From Cordylochernes scorpioides (taxonomy: Eukaryota; Arthropoda; Arachnida; Pseudoscorpiones; Chernetidae): 64,000 bases of DNA. Positions 42,894 to 53,804 of the stretch are shown here, piece by piece (position 1 is the first letter of the stretch; the number at the start of each line of letters is the position of its first letter). The stretch spans positions 21,896,446 through 21,960,445 of the forward strand of contig CP092882.1 of NCBI GenBank assembly GCA_030710605.1. Reading direction: 5' to 3'. The notes below the pieces were generated by a model. The model was not told the DNA's origin. It was given only the letters and a program-made list of their open reading frames with translations, and ran no database searches. Position numbers and translations under genes: made by a program.

Positions 42894-44030
42894 AGAACCA
42901 AACATTTCACAAAAAAAAAAAACATAAGAGAGCAACTTTTTTTTTCAAAATATATTCATTTCAATATTTTCTTAATTAAATATAAGAAGAAAATATAATT
43001 CTAATTTACTTTATTATATATATATATATTTCTATTCTAATCTCAAAATCACCAACTTCTAAAATTAATTAGACCAAAGTAATTTTACAGAAAAGAAGAA
43101 GTATTTGCCACCTTTCATTTGTATTTTGACCCTCTCAATAGCTAGAATTATTCAAACCAGGAATAAGACTAGTTTTCCCTCCTAAATAATTATTTTATTA
43201 ATTTGCAGAAACTACATCAAACAGTTATAGTCTCCATGACCTTGTATAATTATACAATGGGATAATAGAAAAAAAAAAAACATTATACAGTTGAGAATTA
43301 TAAACTCCTGTAAACATGTATATATTTAACAATTCAAAAAAAAAAAAATAATAATAATAATTATAATTTACAACAATTAATAGTTAAAAACTATTTTTCC
43401 AAGCTCTCAATCCTCTTATGATATTATCTTTAATTAAGGTTTAGGAATATTTTTATATAATGAACTGACCTTGACTCCCCCAGAGCTATCATTCATAACA
43501 TATTGCATTGAGCAACAGTATCAAGTAAACTTGGAGTTAGGTTTCTGTATCATCAAGCCAGAGTAATCAAGTAACAGTGAAATGTACTCATCTGGTCACA
43601 TTCTCATTTTCAATCCTCACAAATGTTGTACGTATATATATATATATAAAATTATATCTTGATATGGTGGTGGTGTCTTGTCCATATAAATTGATGCTCC
43701 ATGGAAAGGTAGGGCCATAGTCTTGTTAGTAAGCCACATATCAGAGTTCCCTGTTCACGGTTACCGTAACGGTTACGGCACTGTACTTCGCCCTACAGGC
43801 TTATATTAATTACTATTCACTGGTAAATTTATACCTCAGAAAAAAAATGAAATTTTTTTTGCTAACATCAATTCTGAATATATAAGTGCTTTGTCTTATA
43901 TATAACAATATCCACCTTCAATATTGTTACATCATACCTAGATGTGGTTTGTATACTTTGTCTACTCAGGATGCCACAAAGATACATATGTGAGTTCGAA
44001 GGGATTACAGCTAAAGTTAGCGCTTTATTA
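42894..44030. other. AT-rich 3' flank of gene copy 2
   Basis: Poly(A) and AT microsatellite tracts (42912, 43020, 43270, 43336, 43640). The phrase TCCATGACCTTGTATAATTA at 43231 also occurs at 10870, so part is a dispersed repeat. No gene is supported. Confidence 0.35.
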
Positions 44031-44039
44031 TATCTCACT

Positions 44040-44470
44040 AAACAGAAGGAATACAACAGTGGGACTTGCCTTCAATCTCCCCGTCAGAAGAATCCTTGGC
44101 GCCGTGGATGACCTCTTGTGAAGCATCCCGCTCCACACTATACATGCGCAGCTTGGACTACACCGCCTTGTAGGTCGTTCCAATGTCAGTTTCTCCTGGC
44201 ACCGTCTTGTAGGATCATCCACACGCCCCGGAGGTAACTCTCCGCCATCTTCTTCTTGCCGCAGATCTCGTTGTCACCAGACGACTTCTCCCCCCAGACT
44301 GTGATGTCCTCTCATCGCATAAACCCCCTTCAGGCCGATCGCTATCTCGGCTCCTTCATTCCTGACGGTACCAGTTGGACTGCCTGTCTGCGGCCCCCGC
44401 CTCTGACATCTGTCAATCAACACTTCCTTGTGGAGGGGGGGGGGGGGGGGGGGCTGCATACCTTCTTTAC
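44040..44470. other. GC-rich island of unknown nature with a G20-type run
   Basis: Strong composition change from about 44065 to 44470, ending in a long G run at 44434-44453. Open frames of up to 121 codons exist on both strands, none recognised. On the minus strand TAATAAAG near 44030 could be a poly(A) signal of an LTR, so an LTR fragment is one possibility. Confidence 0.35.
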
Positions 44471-45097
44471 CAGCTTTGCCCACATCTTCTCTTCAACTTC
44501 TTTGCTGCACCGCTTTAATATATTATATAATATTATTAGCTATTTATATATATTTTGTTATAACCCACCTAACTATTGCACTATATTTTCCTATATCTCA
44601 GCCATTTTTAAAAAATTATAAATATATTACATTAACTCTCTTATAAAACTTATAACCAAATCCTCAGATAATGGTTATATTAAAATTCGATGGTATCTTG
44701 AGCTCACTCAAGATATCTTATTCATTTTTAATATTTTTACTTTAATATCCATTCTTTGTTTAACTTGTACTTTTTTAATCAGCTGTATTTTGATCTCTTT
44801 AGTATAATTTACTACTTCATGTTTTAAGAAAATTAATGTGGCAGGTTTGAAAAATTCTTCCATGTATAAAAACCACAATATTCTATATAACATGTTCAAG
44901 AAATATATTTTATATGAAAATTTTAAAAGTATTCACACCCACCATAGCTTAAAATTTTGGCGACTTAATTGTCAGTGTATTAAGCTTTGATTATTTATTT
45001 TTGAAAATAAAGCAATCCATAAATAAATAATTAATTAAAAAGGCATATATTGGATCAAAATCCAATATATATGCCTTTTTAATTGATTATTTACACA

Positions 45098-45412
45098 AGG
45101 TAATAAGACCAAATCCAAATAAATAAATATGTGACGTTTCGGTAACAGCGTTGTACCATATTCAGACAAAAGTATTGAATGAGAAATTTTACCACAGCAT
45201 GTTTTAAATAGTTACTGAATTCTGTGCTTCTCAGAAAACTATCTTCTTCTTATCTGTTATCTTGTTTACACACTTGATAACAGTAACTATTTAAAACATG
45301 CTGTGGTAAAATATATCATTCAGTACTTTTGTCTGAAGATGGTAACAACGCTGTTACCGAAACGTCACACACTATTTATTTATTTGGATTTGGTCTTATT
45401 ACCTTATGTTTA
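45098..45412. repeat. Long Penelope-type foldback repeat with intact hammerhead-like core
   Basis: Arms of about 150 bases: ACAAGGTAATAAGACCAAAT at the left and the complement at the right. CTGAAGA, stem GGTAACA/TGTTACC and GAAACGTC are at 45333-45366 on the plus strand; the inverted copy at 45133-45165 has small changes. The central region holds GTTTTAAATAGTTACTG twice in opposite orientations. Confidence 0.85.
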
Positions 45413-45599
45413 GGAACAATAGACATTTTAAGTTCCCTGAAATAATAGATGGCATTAATATATTTAAAAATTATTAAATTCACAAAAATTATTGGTTTTA
45501 ATTTTTTTTTTTTAAATGTGCCATAGAAACCTTTTGTGAAAGAAGAAATTGGTGATGTTAAATTATTTAACATTTTTATATCTATTTTGTGATTATTTT

Positions 45600-45900
45600 T
45601 TTTATAATGAAATGTTTAAATTACTTAATAATATATGCCTATATATTGTTTATCATTTATATATCTATTATTTATTTTTATTTTTTTTATAATGAAATGT
45701 TTAAATTACTTAATAATATATGCCTATATATTGTTTATCATTTATATATCTATTATTTTTTATAATGAAATGTTTAAATTACTTAATAATATATGCCTAT
45801 ATATTGTTTATCATTTTTATATCTATTTTTTATTATTATTATTTTTTATATTGATATTTTTAAATTGCTTAATAATATATGCCTATATGTATATTGTATT
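45600..45900. repeat. AT-rich tandem repeat, four units of 72-87 bp
   Basis: TAATGAAATGTTTAAATTAC then TTAATAATATATGCCTATAT and TGTTTATCATTTATATATCT repeat four times, the last unit diverged. It encodes a chance open frame that merely mirrors the repeat. Confidence 0.8.
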
Positions 45901-46032
45901 TTGAAAATTTTCTCTATTTTTTAATGGATGATAGTTTTTGAATAAATAGATTGTTTTGTGCCTAAACAATTTTTTACAAATTATATTGACATACATTTAT
46001 TATATTTTATGTTAACATATAAAACAACATAT

Positions 46033-46370
46033 ATTCTTCTTTCTTATCTCCACTCAATCATATTAGGGTATCAAGCTTTGACAACCATCATTAATGGGTG
46101 AAGTAGAATGTGTCTGCCTTTGTCATTAAGACTGGGAGCACTACTCAGTGGCAGGCTGACTTAGCTCCAAAAGAAATGGCCGCCTCTGACATGAGGAACA
46201 GACTCCATGTGCAGCCGCTCCTAACTTGGAGTACAAACGCTGCTCATCCTGTATCCCTGGATTAGGAGCCCTTACAGGGTACTATCAGCTGGGCCAGCTG
46301 AGCCTAGGTTTTTTAGTGAGCTTGTTACTGCTCCCCCTCCTCCTTTTTCATCCGGCAAAGGCGGAGTTAA
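46033..46370 (-). repeat. Family A retroposon, copy 5, with 12-bp target duplication
   Basis: Bounded by AAAACAACATAT at 46021-46032 and 46371-46382. TTCTTCTTTCTTATCTCCAC is the complement of the tail, and the opposite end is GGCAAAGGCGGAGTT. Confidence 0.85.
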
Positions 46371-46553
46371 AAAACAACATATGATGATTTGAAAGTTGAG
46401 ATGTTTTACTTCTGTCCCAAATGTCTACACATTTTTTAAATAATTGATCATATACTCCGCAAAAGATTTCTTCACTAATTTATTACTATTTGCAAGCTTT
46501 TAATTAAAAATTTTTCAACAGGCATTTCTCTCCTAAGTATATATATATGTTTA

Positions 46554-46727
46554 TACAGTAGAACTACCTCCCTGTAAAGGACAACACCTAATTGCAGAGC
46601 TAAAGTGTCCTTTAGGGAGAGGTGTCCTCTCTTACCGGAGAGTTTCTAAATAGTAAAAATGATAATTTTGCAAATGAAAACTGTCCTTTATAGAGAGAGG
46701 TGTCCTCTCATGGAGGTTCTACTGTAT
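46554..46727. repeat. Family E Tigger-like MITE, complete
   Basis: CAGTAGAACTACCTCCCTGT to GGAGGTTCTACTG with the diagnostic interior (TAATTGCAGAGCTAAAGTGT). TA-rich flanks agree with a TA target. Confidence 0.8.
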
Positions 46728-46924
46728 TCAAATATTTTGATATAGAGTTTAATTTGATGAGAAATATTATTTTCATGTTTCAGAATACATGAGTATTATG
46801 GTATTGTTATGCAGTATGGAAAAAATAAGTTTTAAATCACAATTTTCTTTAATTGTACTGATGAAAATAATTTAATAAATTAAGGGGTGAAGAATAAAGA
46901 AAATAAAAGTTTACATATTTGATA

Positions 46925-47150
46925 AAGCACAATTTGGATTATAGATTATAATAAAAGAAAATAAGACCTAATCCAAATAAATTATTAGTGTGCGACGTTT
47001 TGGCAACAGCATTGTCACCATCATCAGATAAAAACTTGCTGTGATATTTTTTTCTCATTTATTCTTTTGTCTGATGATGGTGACAATGCTGTTGCTGAAA
47101 CGTCACACACTAATAAATTATTTGGATTAGGTCTTATTTTCTTTTGTTTA
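46925..47150. repeat. Penelope-type foldback repeat with intact hammerhead-like core
   Basis: Begins AAAGCACAATTTGGATTATA, arms AAAATAAGACCTAATCCAAA. CTGATGA, stem and GAAACGTC at 47071-47104 on the plus strand; the inverted copy at 46993-47027 has lost the invariant G of GAAA. Confidence 0.8.
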
Positions 47151-47308
47151 CATATTTATAAAATGTTTTGAGCCTGCCAACAGAAAATAACAATGGGTTT
47201 ATATAGAGAAAGCCGCGACATCTGGCGGTCAACATTTCAGAGTAGTTTGATCTGGGAAATATATTTTTAAATGAAATGTTTTTATATAACACACACACAC
47301 ACACATAC

Positions 47309-47620
47309 TAGCCGAATGACCCGGGCAACGCCCGTGTTTTACCCGATTGAATGTTTTTATTCAAATACTATTTGTTACAATTATAAATTGGCGCCTTAAA
47401 TAAATGCATATATTAGTTAATAACTATTGCCTATGTGCTTTATCTGTCTATGTACTGTTGGCTTCCGTAGGCGTCTCTTACTGGGAAAAAGAAAGAGAGG
47501 ATTCCATTTAGTTATTAACTAATATATGCATTTATTTAAGGAGCGACCCGCTCCAACACAATAGTTACAAAAACGAAAAAGCGAGTGGGGGGGGCATGAT
47601 GGGGGGGGGGGGGGGGGGGC
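47309..47620 (+). repeat. Family J repeat, copy 1, with long G run
   Basis: CTAGCCGAATGACCCGGGCA to GGGAAAAAGAAAGAGAGGAT, then GAGCGACCCGCTCCAACACA and a G-rich run at 47585-47620. Closely similar to 53294-53590. The opening CTAGCxGAxxxACCCGGC is widely seen at ends of arthropod retroposons. Confidence 0.65.
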
Positions 47621-47784
47621 AGAGGTGGCGTGATCGTAGTCAACCAATAGGAGGGCGCCATTCCAAAAAAAAAGCAAACGGTGACAGAGTTGATAAATGA
47701 TTAGGAGATGAAGAATGACGCTCGTAACTGTATGTAACTCGTAACATATACATATATAAAGAGACAAGGGTTGCCTCTCCCGTC

Positions 47785-48340
47785 AAAATAGACGTCTAAA
47801 ACCAGACGCCATCTATTGACCGTCGCCACAACTAGTTGCCTCGGGTCGGTGACAAAGCCACAACACCAGGTTTGGCAAACTGAAAAGCGTCCACCTAGAG
47901 ACCATGGTTTCAGGCTAATGGCCCTTGTCAGTTTAGGGTGAACTTTATTCCATGAGATCCAAACGGGATCTAATGGAATCTTGACAATCTGCCAAAGAGG
48001 TGTTTTGCTGGCAGTGTGGCTGGGCCAAATCTATGGCTAGAATATAGATGGAAAATTTGCCGGGAGGAAATTAATCCATAGAAGCAATGGGCGCTTCTCC
48101 CGTCAAAATGATAGATTGTGAAGATTCCATTAGATCCAGTGTGGATCTCATGGAATAAAGTCCACCCTAGACTGACGAGGGCCATTAGCCCGAAACCATG
48201 GTCTCTAGGTGGACGCTTCTCAATTTGCCAAAGCTGGTGTTGTGGCTTTGTCACCGACCTGAGGCTGCTAGTTGCAGCGACGGTCAATAGATGGCGTCAG
48301 GTTTTGATGTTTATTTTGACGGGAGAAGCGCCCATTGCTT
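47785..48340. repeat. Large foldback element with about 200-bp arms
   Basis: CCGTCAAAATAGACGTCTAA at the left pairs with the right end near TTATTTTGACGGGAGAAGCG. Arms also share AGACCATGGTTTCAGGCTAA with its complement TTAGCCCGAAACCATGGTCT, and CACAACACCAGGTTTGGCAA with its complement. The spacer is about 125 bases. No transposase is encoded. Confidence 0.8.
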
Positions 48341-48654
48341 CTATATATGTATATATATGTTTAAGAAAAAAGGATTTCCAACTTAAAGTTGCACGATCAG
48401 GAAATGCCTTTTTTTCTTAATTTATCCACCTGATCCAAGTACAAATTCACTTTTATATTATTTTTCATATATGTGTTTATACCTAGGAGCCTGTGGAAGA
48501 GTTTTTAATCCAAAATCTTGTCAATACTAATATAATAGTCAAAAAACTTTTTCAGAGTATGGCATCAATTGTAGCCGTCCCGTAGTTTGTCTTTCCTAAT
48601 TTTCCATGTGGAAATATGAAAATATTTACTGCAATTTTAAACGCAATGGAACAT

Positions 48655-48905
48655 GATAAGGCACAATCTGGATTATAGATTATAAACACAAGGTAATAAG
48701 ACCAAATGCAAATAAATAAATAGTGTGTGACGTTTTGTTAACAGCGTTGTTACCATCTTCAGACAAAAGTACTGAATGAGAAATTTTACCACAGCATGTT
48801 TTAAATAGTTACTGTTATCAAGTGTGTAAACAAGATTGATAACAGTAACTATTTAAAACATGCTATGGTAAAATTTCTCATTGGTCTTATTACCTTGTGT
48901 TTGCA
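48655..48905. repeat. Penelope-type foldback repeat
   Basis: Starts AAGGCACAATCTGGATTATA, with AAGGTAATAAGACCAAATGC and a complementary GGTCTTATTACCTTGTG. The arms retain the GTTTTAAATAGTTACTG region, but the right hammerhead-like half is deleted and the left one is mutated (CGTTTTG). Confidence 0.75.
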
Positions 48906-48969
48906 ATGGAACATGTTTACAAGTTGTAAGGTTCTCTCTGGGTACATGTTAATTGGACTTATCAAAAAG

Positions 48970-49470
48970 GAAGTGGTGAGTTGTCTATGACACAATTTGA
49001 TACAAAATTGCTTATCACAAAAATTGTTGCATGTATTGGACGATTCCCAATATATTTTTTAATCGCAGTAAGGGCAGTAGAAGTTTGTATTATGTATAAA
49101 AGAAACATTCGTGCTTTTAAATCCTTTCATTTTATATGTATAGATGGCGCGTTATTGCTTTGTGTTAATTTATGCCTAACTGGCCTTGTCTTTATTGTTT
49201 GCGAAAGAGCATTGCTCGATGCAAATATTTGAATGTAATTCTACTGTCCTATAAGCTTATGTCCATAGTTCTCTTGAAAACCATTTCTGAGATTCCATCC
49301 TTCAGTGCTGCGTATATAAGCAGAATCGTCCAATACAGTATTAGAGCTCTGAGAAGCGGTCTGGTGGATTAAATTGGTGAAACCGCTGGGAGGGTTCACC
49401 ACGGATGAGCCAAGCCCTCCCAATATATTTTCTCATCACAGTAAGGGCAGTGGAAGTTTGTATTATGTAT
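48970..49470. repeat. Foldback family H fragments
   Basis: CAATATATTTTTTAATCGCAGTAAGGGCAGTAGAAGTTTG (49048-49090 region) and a near-copy at 49420-49460 bracket sequence with CTGGGAGGGTTCACCACGGA. The same motifs form the palindrome at 59486-59668. No gene was recognised in this stretch. Confidence 0.55.
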
Positions 49471-49649
49471 AAAAGAAACATTCGTGTTTTTAAATTTATC
49501 ATAATACTGCTGGTCTTTCAAGTGTAAAGAAAGTATCTAGCACATGAATTGGTTATTTGACCTTTACATTGAAATAGATTCTGGTCAGAAGTGTCAACTA
49601 CCCGTTTCATGATTTTTCAGGATTCCTGAATGACCAGTTTTTTTGGTTG

Positions 49650-49855
49650 TTGAGGTACAGCTTGCGCCACACTGACGAGGGACAACAGCCTGAAACACGT
49701 ACATGGTTAGCTTTTCTTGATTAATCATGAATGGGTATTTGGCCAATTCTGGAATAATAAAAAATTAATGAATAGTTGATATTTATTCCGATAGATGGCA
49801 CAAGCCATCTGCAACTTTTATTTGTATGATCAGGAGATTTCTTAATAGACCAAAA
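49650..49855. repeat. Dispersed repeat family I, copy 2
   Basis: CACACTGACGAGGGACAACA, then TGGTTAGCTTTTCTTGATTA and GGTATTTGGCCAATTCTGG, as at 20500-20660. Confidence 0.6.
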
Positions 49856-49949
49856 TGTTCTTTAGAAAATCAGCATTAATATTCTCAGTGAAAATATTTT
49901 TATTTATTTGTCACAAACTCTTGCAGGTTAGAATTAGGTTTAATCCTGA

Positions 49950-50142
49950 TAAAGCACAATTTGGATTATAGATTATAATACAAGAAAATAAGACCTAATC
50001 CAAATATTTTATTAGTGTGTGACGTTTCGGCAACAGTATTGTCACTATCATCAGACAAAGATTGTCTGAAAATGGTGACAATGCTGTTGCCGAAACATCA
50101 CACACTAATAAATTATTTGGATTAGGTCTTATTTTCTTGTAT
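49950..50142. repeat. Penelope-type foldback repeat with 14-bp target duplication
   Basis: AGGTTTAATCCTGA precedes it at 49936-49949. The same 14 bases follow it, split by the later LTR-element insertion (50143-50147 plus the sequence after 52018). On the minus strand 50054-50021 reads CTGATGA, stem, GAAACGTC with an intact core; the plus copy at 50066-50099 has CTGAAAA and GAAACATC. Confidence 0.9.
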
Positions 50143-50147
50143 AGGTT

Positions 50148-50470
50148 TGTAGGATTGTTGTTGCGTGATGTGCTGGTGTGGCTTGTGGAAAGGCTGCTGA
50201 TAAAATTATTATTAAAATTAATTTATTTAAAGCAAGAAATTATAAAGAGAAAAGAAACAACGGTTGAAGTAACGGCCGCCAGCTTTAGCCTTGTTGTTTA
50301 CCGCTGAGTGCCAGATCAAGTGTGGCGGAAGAAACCAGCCGCTAGAAAGTTCTGGATGACGCCCGCGCATGCGTAGTGAAGTGTTCTCCCAACACGTGCT
50401 CGCCAAGCTTCTGCCCGTATGTGTTTTGAAGCTTTGTCCCAGTTCGCTGAAGCAAAGTGCGGTCGCCACA
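50148..50470 (-). repeat. 3' LTR of the Gypsy-like element
   Basis: Low-coordinate LTR, which is the 3' one given the minus-strand coding direction and the adjoining polypurine tract. It includes the last codons of the Gag frame. Confidence 0.9.
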
Positions 50471-51617
50471 CTACTCCCCCTCCAGTAGGATCTTTAAAGA
50501 TCCTATGTAGTCGTAGAGGGAACTCTTGGTAGGGTGCCTTGTTGGGTTGGGATCTGGTCTTGGGGGCTTGAGGGAGGCACCTGTCCTTTTCAAATGTTGT
50601 CCTGATGTAATGGGTGGCGACCATCTTGTTAGCTTGCAGGGACACGATGGGTTGCTCAGCGATGGGTGTAGTCGCCGCGAGTACCGGTGGAGCTATTGGT
50701 ATTGGGGAAGTAGTGACTCTTGATTCAATAGGAGGTAATGACTGTTGGAGAGAGTTTTGAGGTTGGAGAGGTTGTGGTACCGAAGTTTGGGCGGGCTGCA
50801 AGTGGAGAGGAGTCGTTGCAGCAGCGTTATTGGTTTCTTCTAGGAAGAGTAGATGTTTCTGCTCGCAGGATGGAGGCAAGGGCTCTTCGTGAGACGGCGG
50901 CTGCTGGGACAAGGGCTCTTCATGAGATGGCGGCTGCTGGGGCAAGGGCTCTTCATGAGATGGCGGCTGTTGGGGCAAGGGATTGTCACTGTGCACTGGG
51001 GTGGAGAAAACAGTTTCAGGGGGGCACGAGATGGTGTTTGAAGGAGGGTTGGAGCAGAACGATGAGGAGTCCAAGGATGAAGAGTTACTCAGAGAGCTGT
51101 TGGGAGAAGTCAAGGTGGAGCTTGAGTTGTTGTCTTCAACGTTATGGACTGTAGTCACCGGGGCAGTTGTTGTGACATTCATGTCACGGGGAAAATCCGT
51201 CTGCTCCAGGTGTTGGAGGCTATTGGAGGTGGGAGTACAGGGATCACAGTGTTGAGATGGAGGTGGTTTGGACAATTCAACCAGGATAATCGAGGGTCCC
51301 TGATCAGCAATGGGCTTAGTTTCTAAGACTTGAGCTGTTCTTACCTGGCGTGACTGGCCAAATCGCAGGAGAAGTCGTTCTTTGAGCGCCGCATATTTTC
51401 CTGAAACTGGTGGGTTCTCAACAATGTCGAAGACGCAGATGAGAGCTAGTCTATCCAAATTAACGATTATTGTGTTATACTTGAAATCGTCGTCGCTGGC
51501 GATGTTTGCAAAATTAAAGGCAGCTTCCAGTTGGTTGAGCCACAATGGAATGTCTTTGGGCAAGAAGGGTGGAGCTCGAAAAATCAGTTTTGATATTTGA
51601 GATGGGGTGAGTTCCAT
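50316..51617 (-). CDS. Gag-like protein of the Gypsy-like element
   Basis: A 433-codon frame starting MELTPSQISKLIFRAPPFLP. Residues 20-105 (IPLWLNQLEAAFNFANI, TIIVNLD, YAALKERLLLRF) match the capsid-like N-terminal domain of Gypsy Gag. The middle is Ser/Pro/Gln-rich, with three near-identical 12-residue repeats of EPLPQQPPSHEE type around 215-250. No zinc knuckle or protease follows, and the frame ends inside the 3' LTR. The structural protein would assemble particles; with no enzymes encoded the element depends on relatives. Confidence 0.88.
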   Translation of the reverse strand: MELTPSQISKLIFRAPPFLPKDIPLWLNQLEAAFNFANIASDDDFKYNTIIVNLDRLALICVFDIVENPPVSGKYAALKERLLLRFGQSRQVRTAQVLETKPIADQGPSIILVELSKPPPSQHCDPCTPTSNSLQHLEQTDFPRDMNVTTTAPVTTVHNVEDNNSSSTLTSPNSSLSNSSSLDSSSFCSNPPSNTISCPPETVFSTPVHSDNPLPQQPPSHEEPLPQQPPSHEEPLSQQPPSHEEPLPPSCEQKHLLFLEETNNAAATTPLHLQPAQTSVPQPLQPQNSLQQSLPPIESRVTTSPIPIAPPVLAATTPIAEQPIVSLQANKMVATHYIRTTFEKDRCLPQAPKTRSQPNKAPYQEFPLRLHRIFKDPTGGGVVWRPHFASANWDKASKHIRAEAWRARVGRTLHYACAGVIQNFLAAGFFRHT

Positions 51618-51695
51618 CGTGAATGTTTGAGCTTCCTTGATTTGCCCTTGACGTTGGCCGTCAATTCTTCATTCGAGTCGTCCGGCTCACCAATT

Positions 51696-52018
51696 TGTAG
51701 GATTGTTGTTGCGAGATGTGCTGGTGTGGCTTGTGGAAAGGCTGCTGATAAAATTATTATTAAAATTAATTTATTTAAAGCAAGAAATTATAAAGAGAAA
51801 AGAAACAACGGTTGAAGTAACGGCCGCCAGCTTTAGCCTTGTTGTTTACCGCTGAGTGCCAGATCAAGTGTGTCGGAAGAAACCAGCCGCTAGAAAGTTC
51901 TGGATGATGCCCGCGCATGCGTAGTGAAGTGTTCTCCCAACACGTGCTCGCCAAGCTTCTGCCCATATGTGTTTTGAAGCTTTGTCCCAGTTCGCTGAAG
52001 CAAAGTGCGGTCGCCACA
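51696..52018 (-). repeat. 5' LTR of the Gypsy-like element
   Basis: High-coordinate LTR, 323 bp, nearly identical to 50148-50470. On the minus strand it is followed by TTGGTGAGCCGGACGACTCG, where a primer-binding site is expected. Confidence 0.9.
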
Positions 52019-52253
52019 GGTTTAATCCTGATTAAAACACACAGGCTTAAGAAGCCAGAATTCTATACTGTTGACTCTAAATTAAAGTTTTATTGAAATA
52101 AGTATTGCAAAAGAGTTTCAAAATATTTCCTATAGGAAATGAGAAAAATGGCAAAAATTATCAAAGTCATTATTTATTTTTTTGGAAAGAAAATCATCCA
52201 AATCATTTAACTTCTTTGAAAATTGGGGCAAAATTTTTAAATTTAAATTATAT

Positions 52254-52435
52254 ACAGTAGAACTACCTCCCTGTAAAGGACACCTAATTGCAGAGCTAAA
52301 GTGTCCTTTAGGTAAAGGTGTCCTCTTACCGGAGAGTTACTAAAGAGTAAAAATGGCAATTTTGCAAATGAAAACTGTCTTTTGTAGAGAGGTGTCCTCT
52401 AGCATGAGTGTCCTCACATGGGAGATTCTACTGTA
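52254..52435. repeat. Family E Tigger-like MITE, complete
   Basis: CAGTAGAACTACCTCCCTGT to GGGAGATTCTACTG with the full family interior. Confidence 0.8.
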
Positions 52436-52447
52436 CAATTAAAAAAC

Positions 52448-52577
52448 TTAAACACAAAGTAATAAGACCAAATACAAATAAATAAATAGTGTGACATTTT
52501 GAAAACAATGTTGTTACCAAAACATCACACACTATTTATTTATTTGGATTTGGTCTTATCACCTTGTGTTTATAATC
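52448..52577. repeat. Short Penelope-type foldback repeat
   Basis: ACACAAAGTAATAAGACCAA to the complement GGTCTTATCACCTTGTG, with a GTTGTTACCAAAACATCACA centre. The hammerhead-like motif is not preserved. Confidence 0.7.
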
Positions 52578-53293
52578 TACTAGCGGACGTACCCGGCTTC
52601 GCCCGAGGTTTTACACGAGTAAAGGTTTGTCTAACGAACATTTGGTAAAACAATTCTCTATAAACTTATTAAAATATATATATATTTTGATAATTTGAAA
52701 CTCGTAAATTTGAATCTCTCGATAAAGTGAACATTTTTTCCCGGTCCCTGTGTGCCGTGTCATCCTGAATTTTGTCTTTCATAATTTTCTACATTACAAA
52801 ATCATCGTTTTATCTAGTGAACATATTTTCCCGGTCCCTTGAAAAATACTCGATAAGTTGAATAAAATCATGGTCGTTTATGGAAGATGGACGTAGTTCC
52901 CGGAGGTCACCCGCCCCCCGCGCGCCAGGACCTCTTGATCACTCTGATTGGCCGGTGGCCGGACGGGGGAGGGAGGGGGCTCTTGATCCCTCTGATTGGT
53001 CGGTGGGAACTTGGAATGTCCAACCAACTGGCCGACGGCCGGACGGTGGGGGGGGGGGGGGGGGGAGGGGCAGATCTCCGTTGCAAGATGGCGTTGCTTG
53101 CGAGTTAAAGCTACAAATCTGCAAATAACTCTAAGGATATTAAAGATATTCAAGAAATTATTTTTCGTAAACCTTTCCGGAGATACACCTAATAATATCC
53201 CAGAATTTCACGGCGATTGGATGTATGGTTTTTGAATCCATAGAGGACACACAAACAGACACACACACAGACATTCAATTTTATATATATAGA
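52578..53293 (+). repeat. Retroposon-like repeat with CTAGCGGACGTACCCGGC start
   Basis: Starts CTAGCGGACGTACCCGGCTT and ends CAGACATTCAATTTTATATATATAG, immediately followed by a family J copy. The GC-rich middle (52880-53100), with duplicated CTCTTGATC.CTCTGATTGG words and a G run at 53046-53066, has only chance open frames. The ACAGACACACACACAGACA.TC tail is characteristic of arthropod retroposons of uncertain class. Confidence 0.6.
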
Positions 53294-53725
53294 CTAGCCG
53301 AATGACCCGGGCAACGCCCGTGTTTTACCCGATTGAATGTTTTGATTCAAATACTATTTGCTACAATTATAAATTGGTGCCTTAAATAAATGCATATATT
53401 AGTTAATAACTATAGCCTAGTGCTTTATCTGTCTATGTACTGTTGGCTTCTGTAGGCGTCTCTTACTGGGAAAAAGAAAGAGAGGATTCCATTTGGTTAT
53501 TATCTAATATATGCATTTATTTAGGGAGCGACCCGCTCCAACACAATAGTTACAAAGACGAAATAGCGAGTGGGGGGGGCATGATGGGGGGGCAAAGGTG
53601 GCATGATCATAGCCAACCAATAGGAGGGCGCCATTCCAAAAAAAAGCAAATGGTGACAGAGATGACAAATGATTAAGAGATGAAGAATTAAGAACGCATG
53701 ACGCTCCTAACTGTATATTGAATAA
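53294..53725 (+). repeat. Family J repeat, copy 2
   Basis: Nearly the same sequence as 47309-47620 and beyond (CTAGCCGAATGACCCGGGCA, GGCGTCTCTTACTGGG, GAGCGACCCGCTCCAACACA), with a shorter G run. Confidence 0.7.
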
Positions 53726-53804
53726 TCCAAATTGTGCTTTATCATAATTCAAACATATTTCTAAATAAATTTACTTCTAATAAACTTCCACTCTCGACAA
53801 AATA

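Larger units (their letters stand above)
50148..52018 (-). mobile_element. Young non-autonomous Gypsy-like LTR retrotransposon
   Basis: Two 323-bp LTRs (50148-50470 and 51696-52018), each TG...CA, differ at only about four sites in my reading. GGTT flanks the element on both sides (50144-50147 and 52019-52022), a 4-bp target duplication. On the minus strand a polypurine tract (CTGGAGGGGGAGTAG) precedes the 3' LTR at 50471-50485. The 1.2-kb interior encodes only a Gag-like protein; protease, reverse transcriptase and integrase are absent, so it must be mobilised in trans. Confidence 0.93.

Noticed and set aside
45635-45904. 89-codon hydrophobic frame resembling a membrane protein
   Set aside because: It is the translation of an AT-rich tandem repeat; each repeat gives the same Tyr/Ile/Leu-rich peptide.
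52880-53153. Overlapping Gly/Pro/Arg-rich open frames on both strands
   Set aside because: They arise from a G-rich run and GC-rich repeat interior; both strands are open simply because stop codons are rare in that composition.
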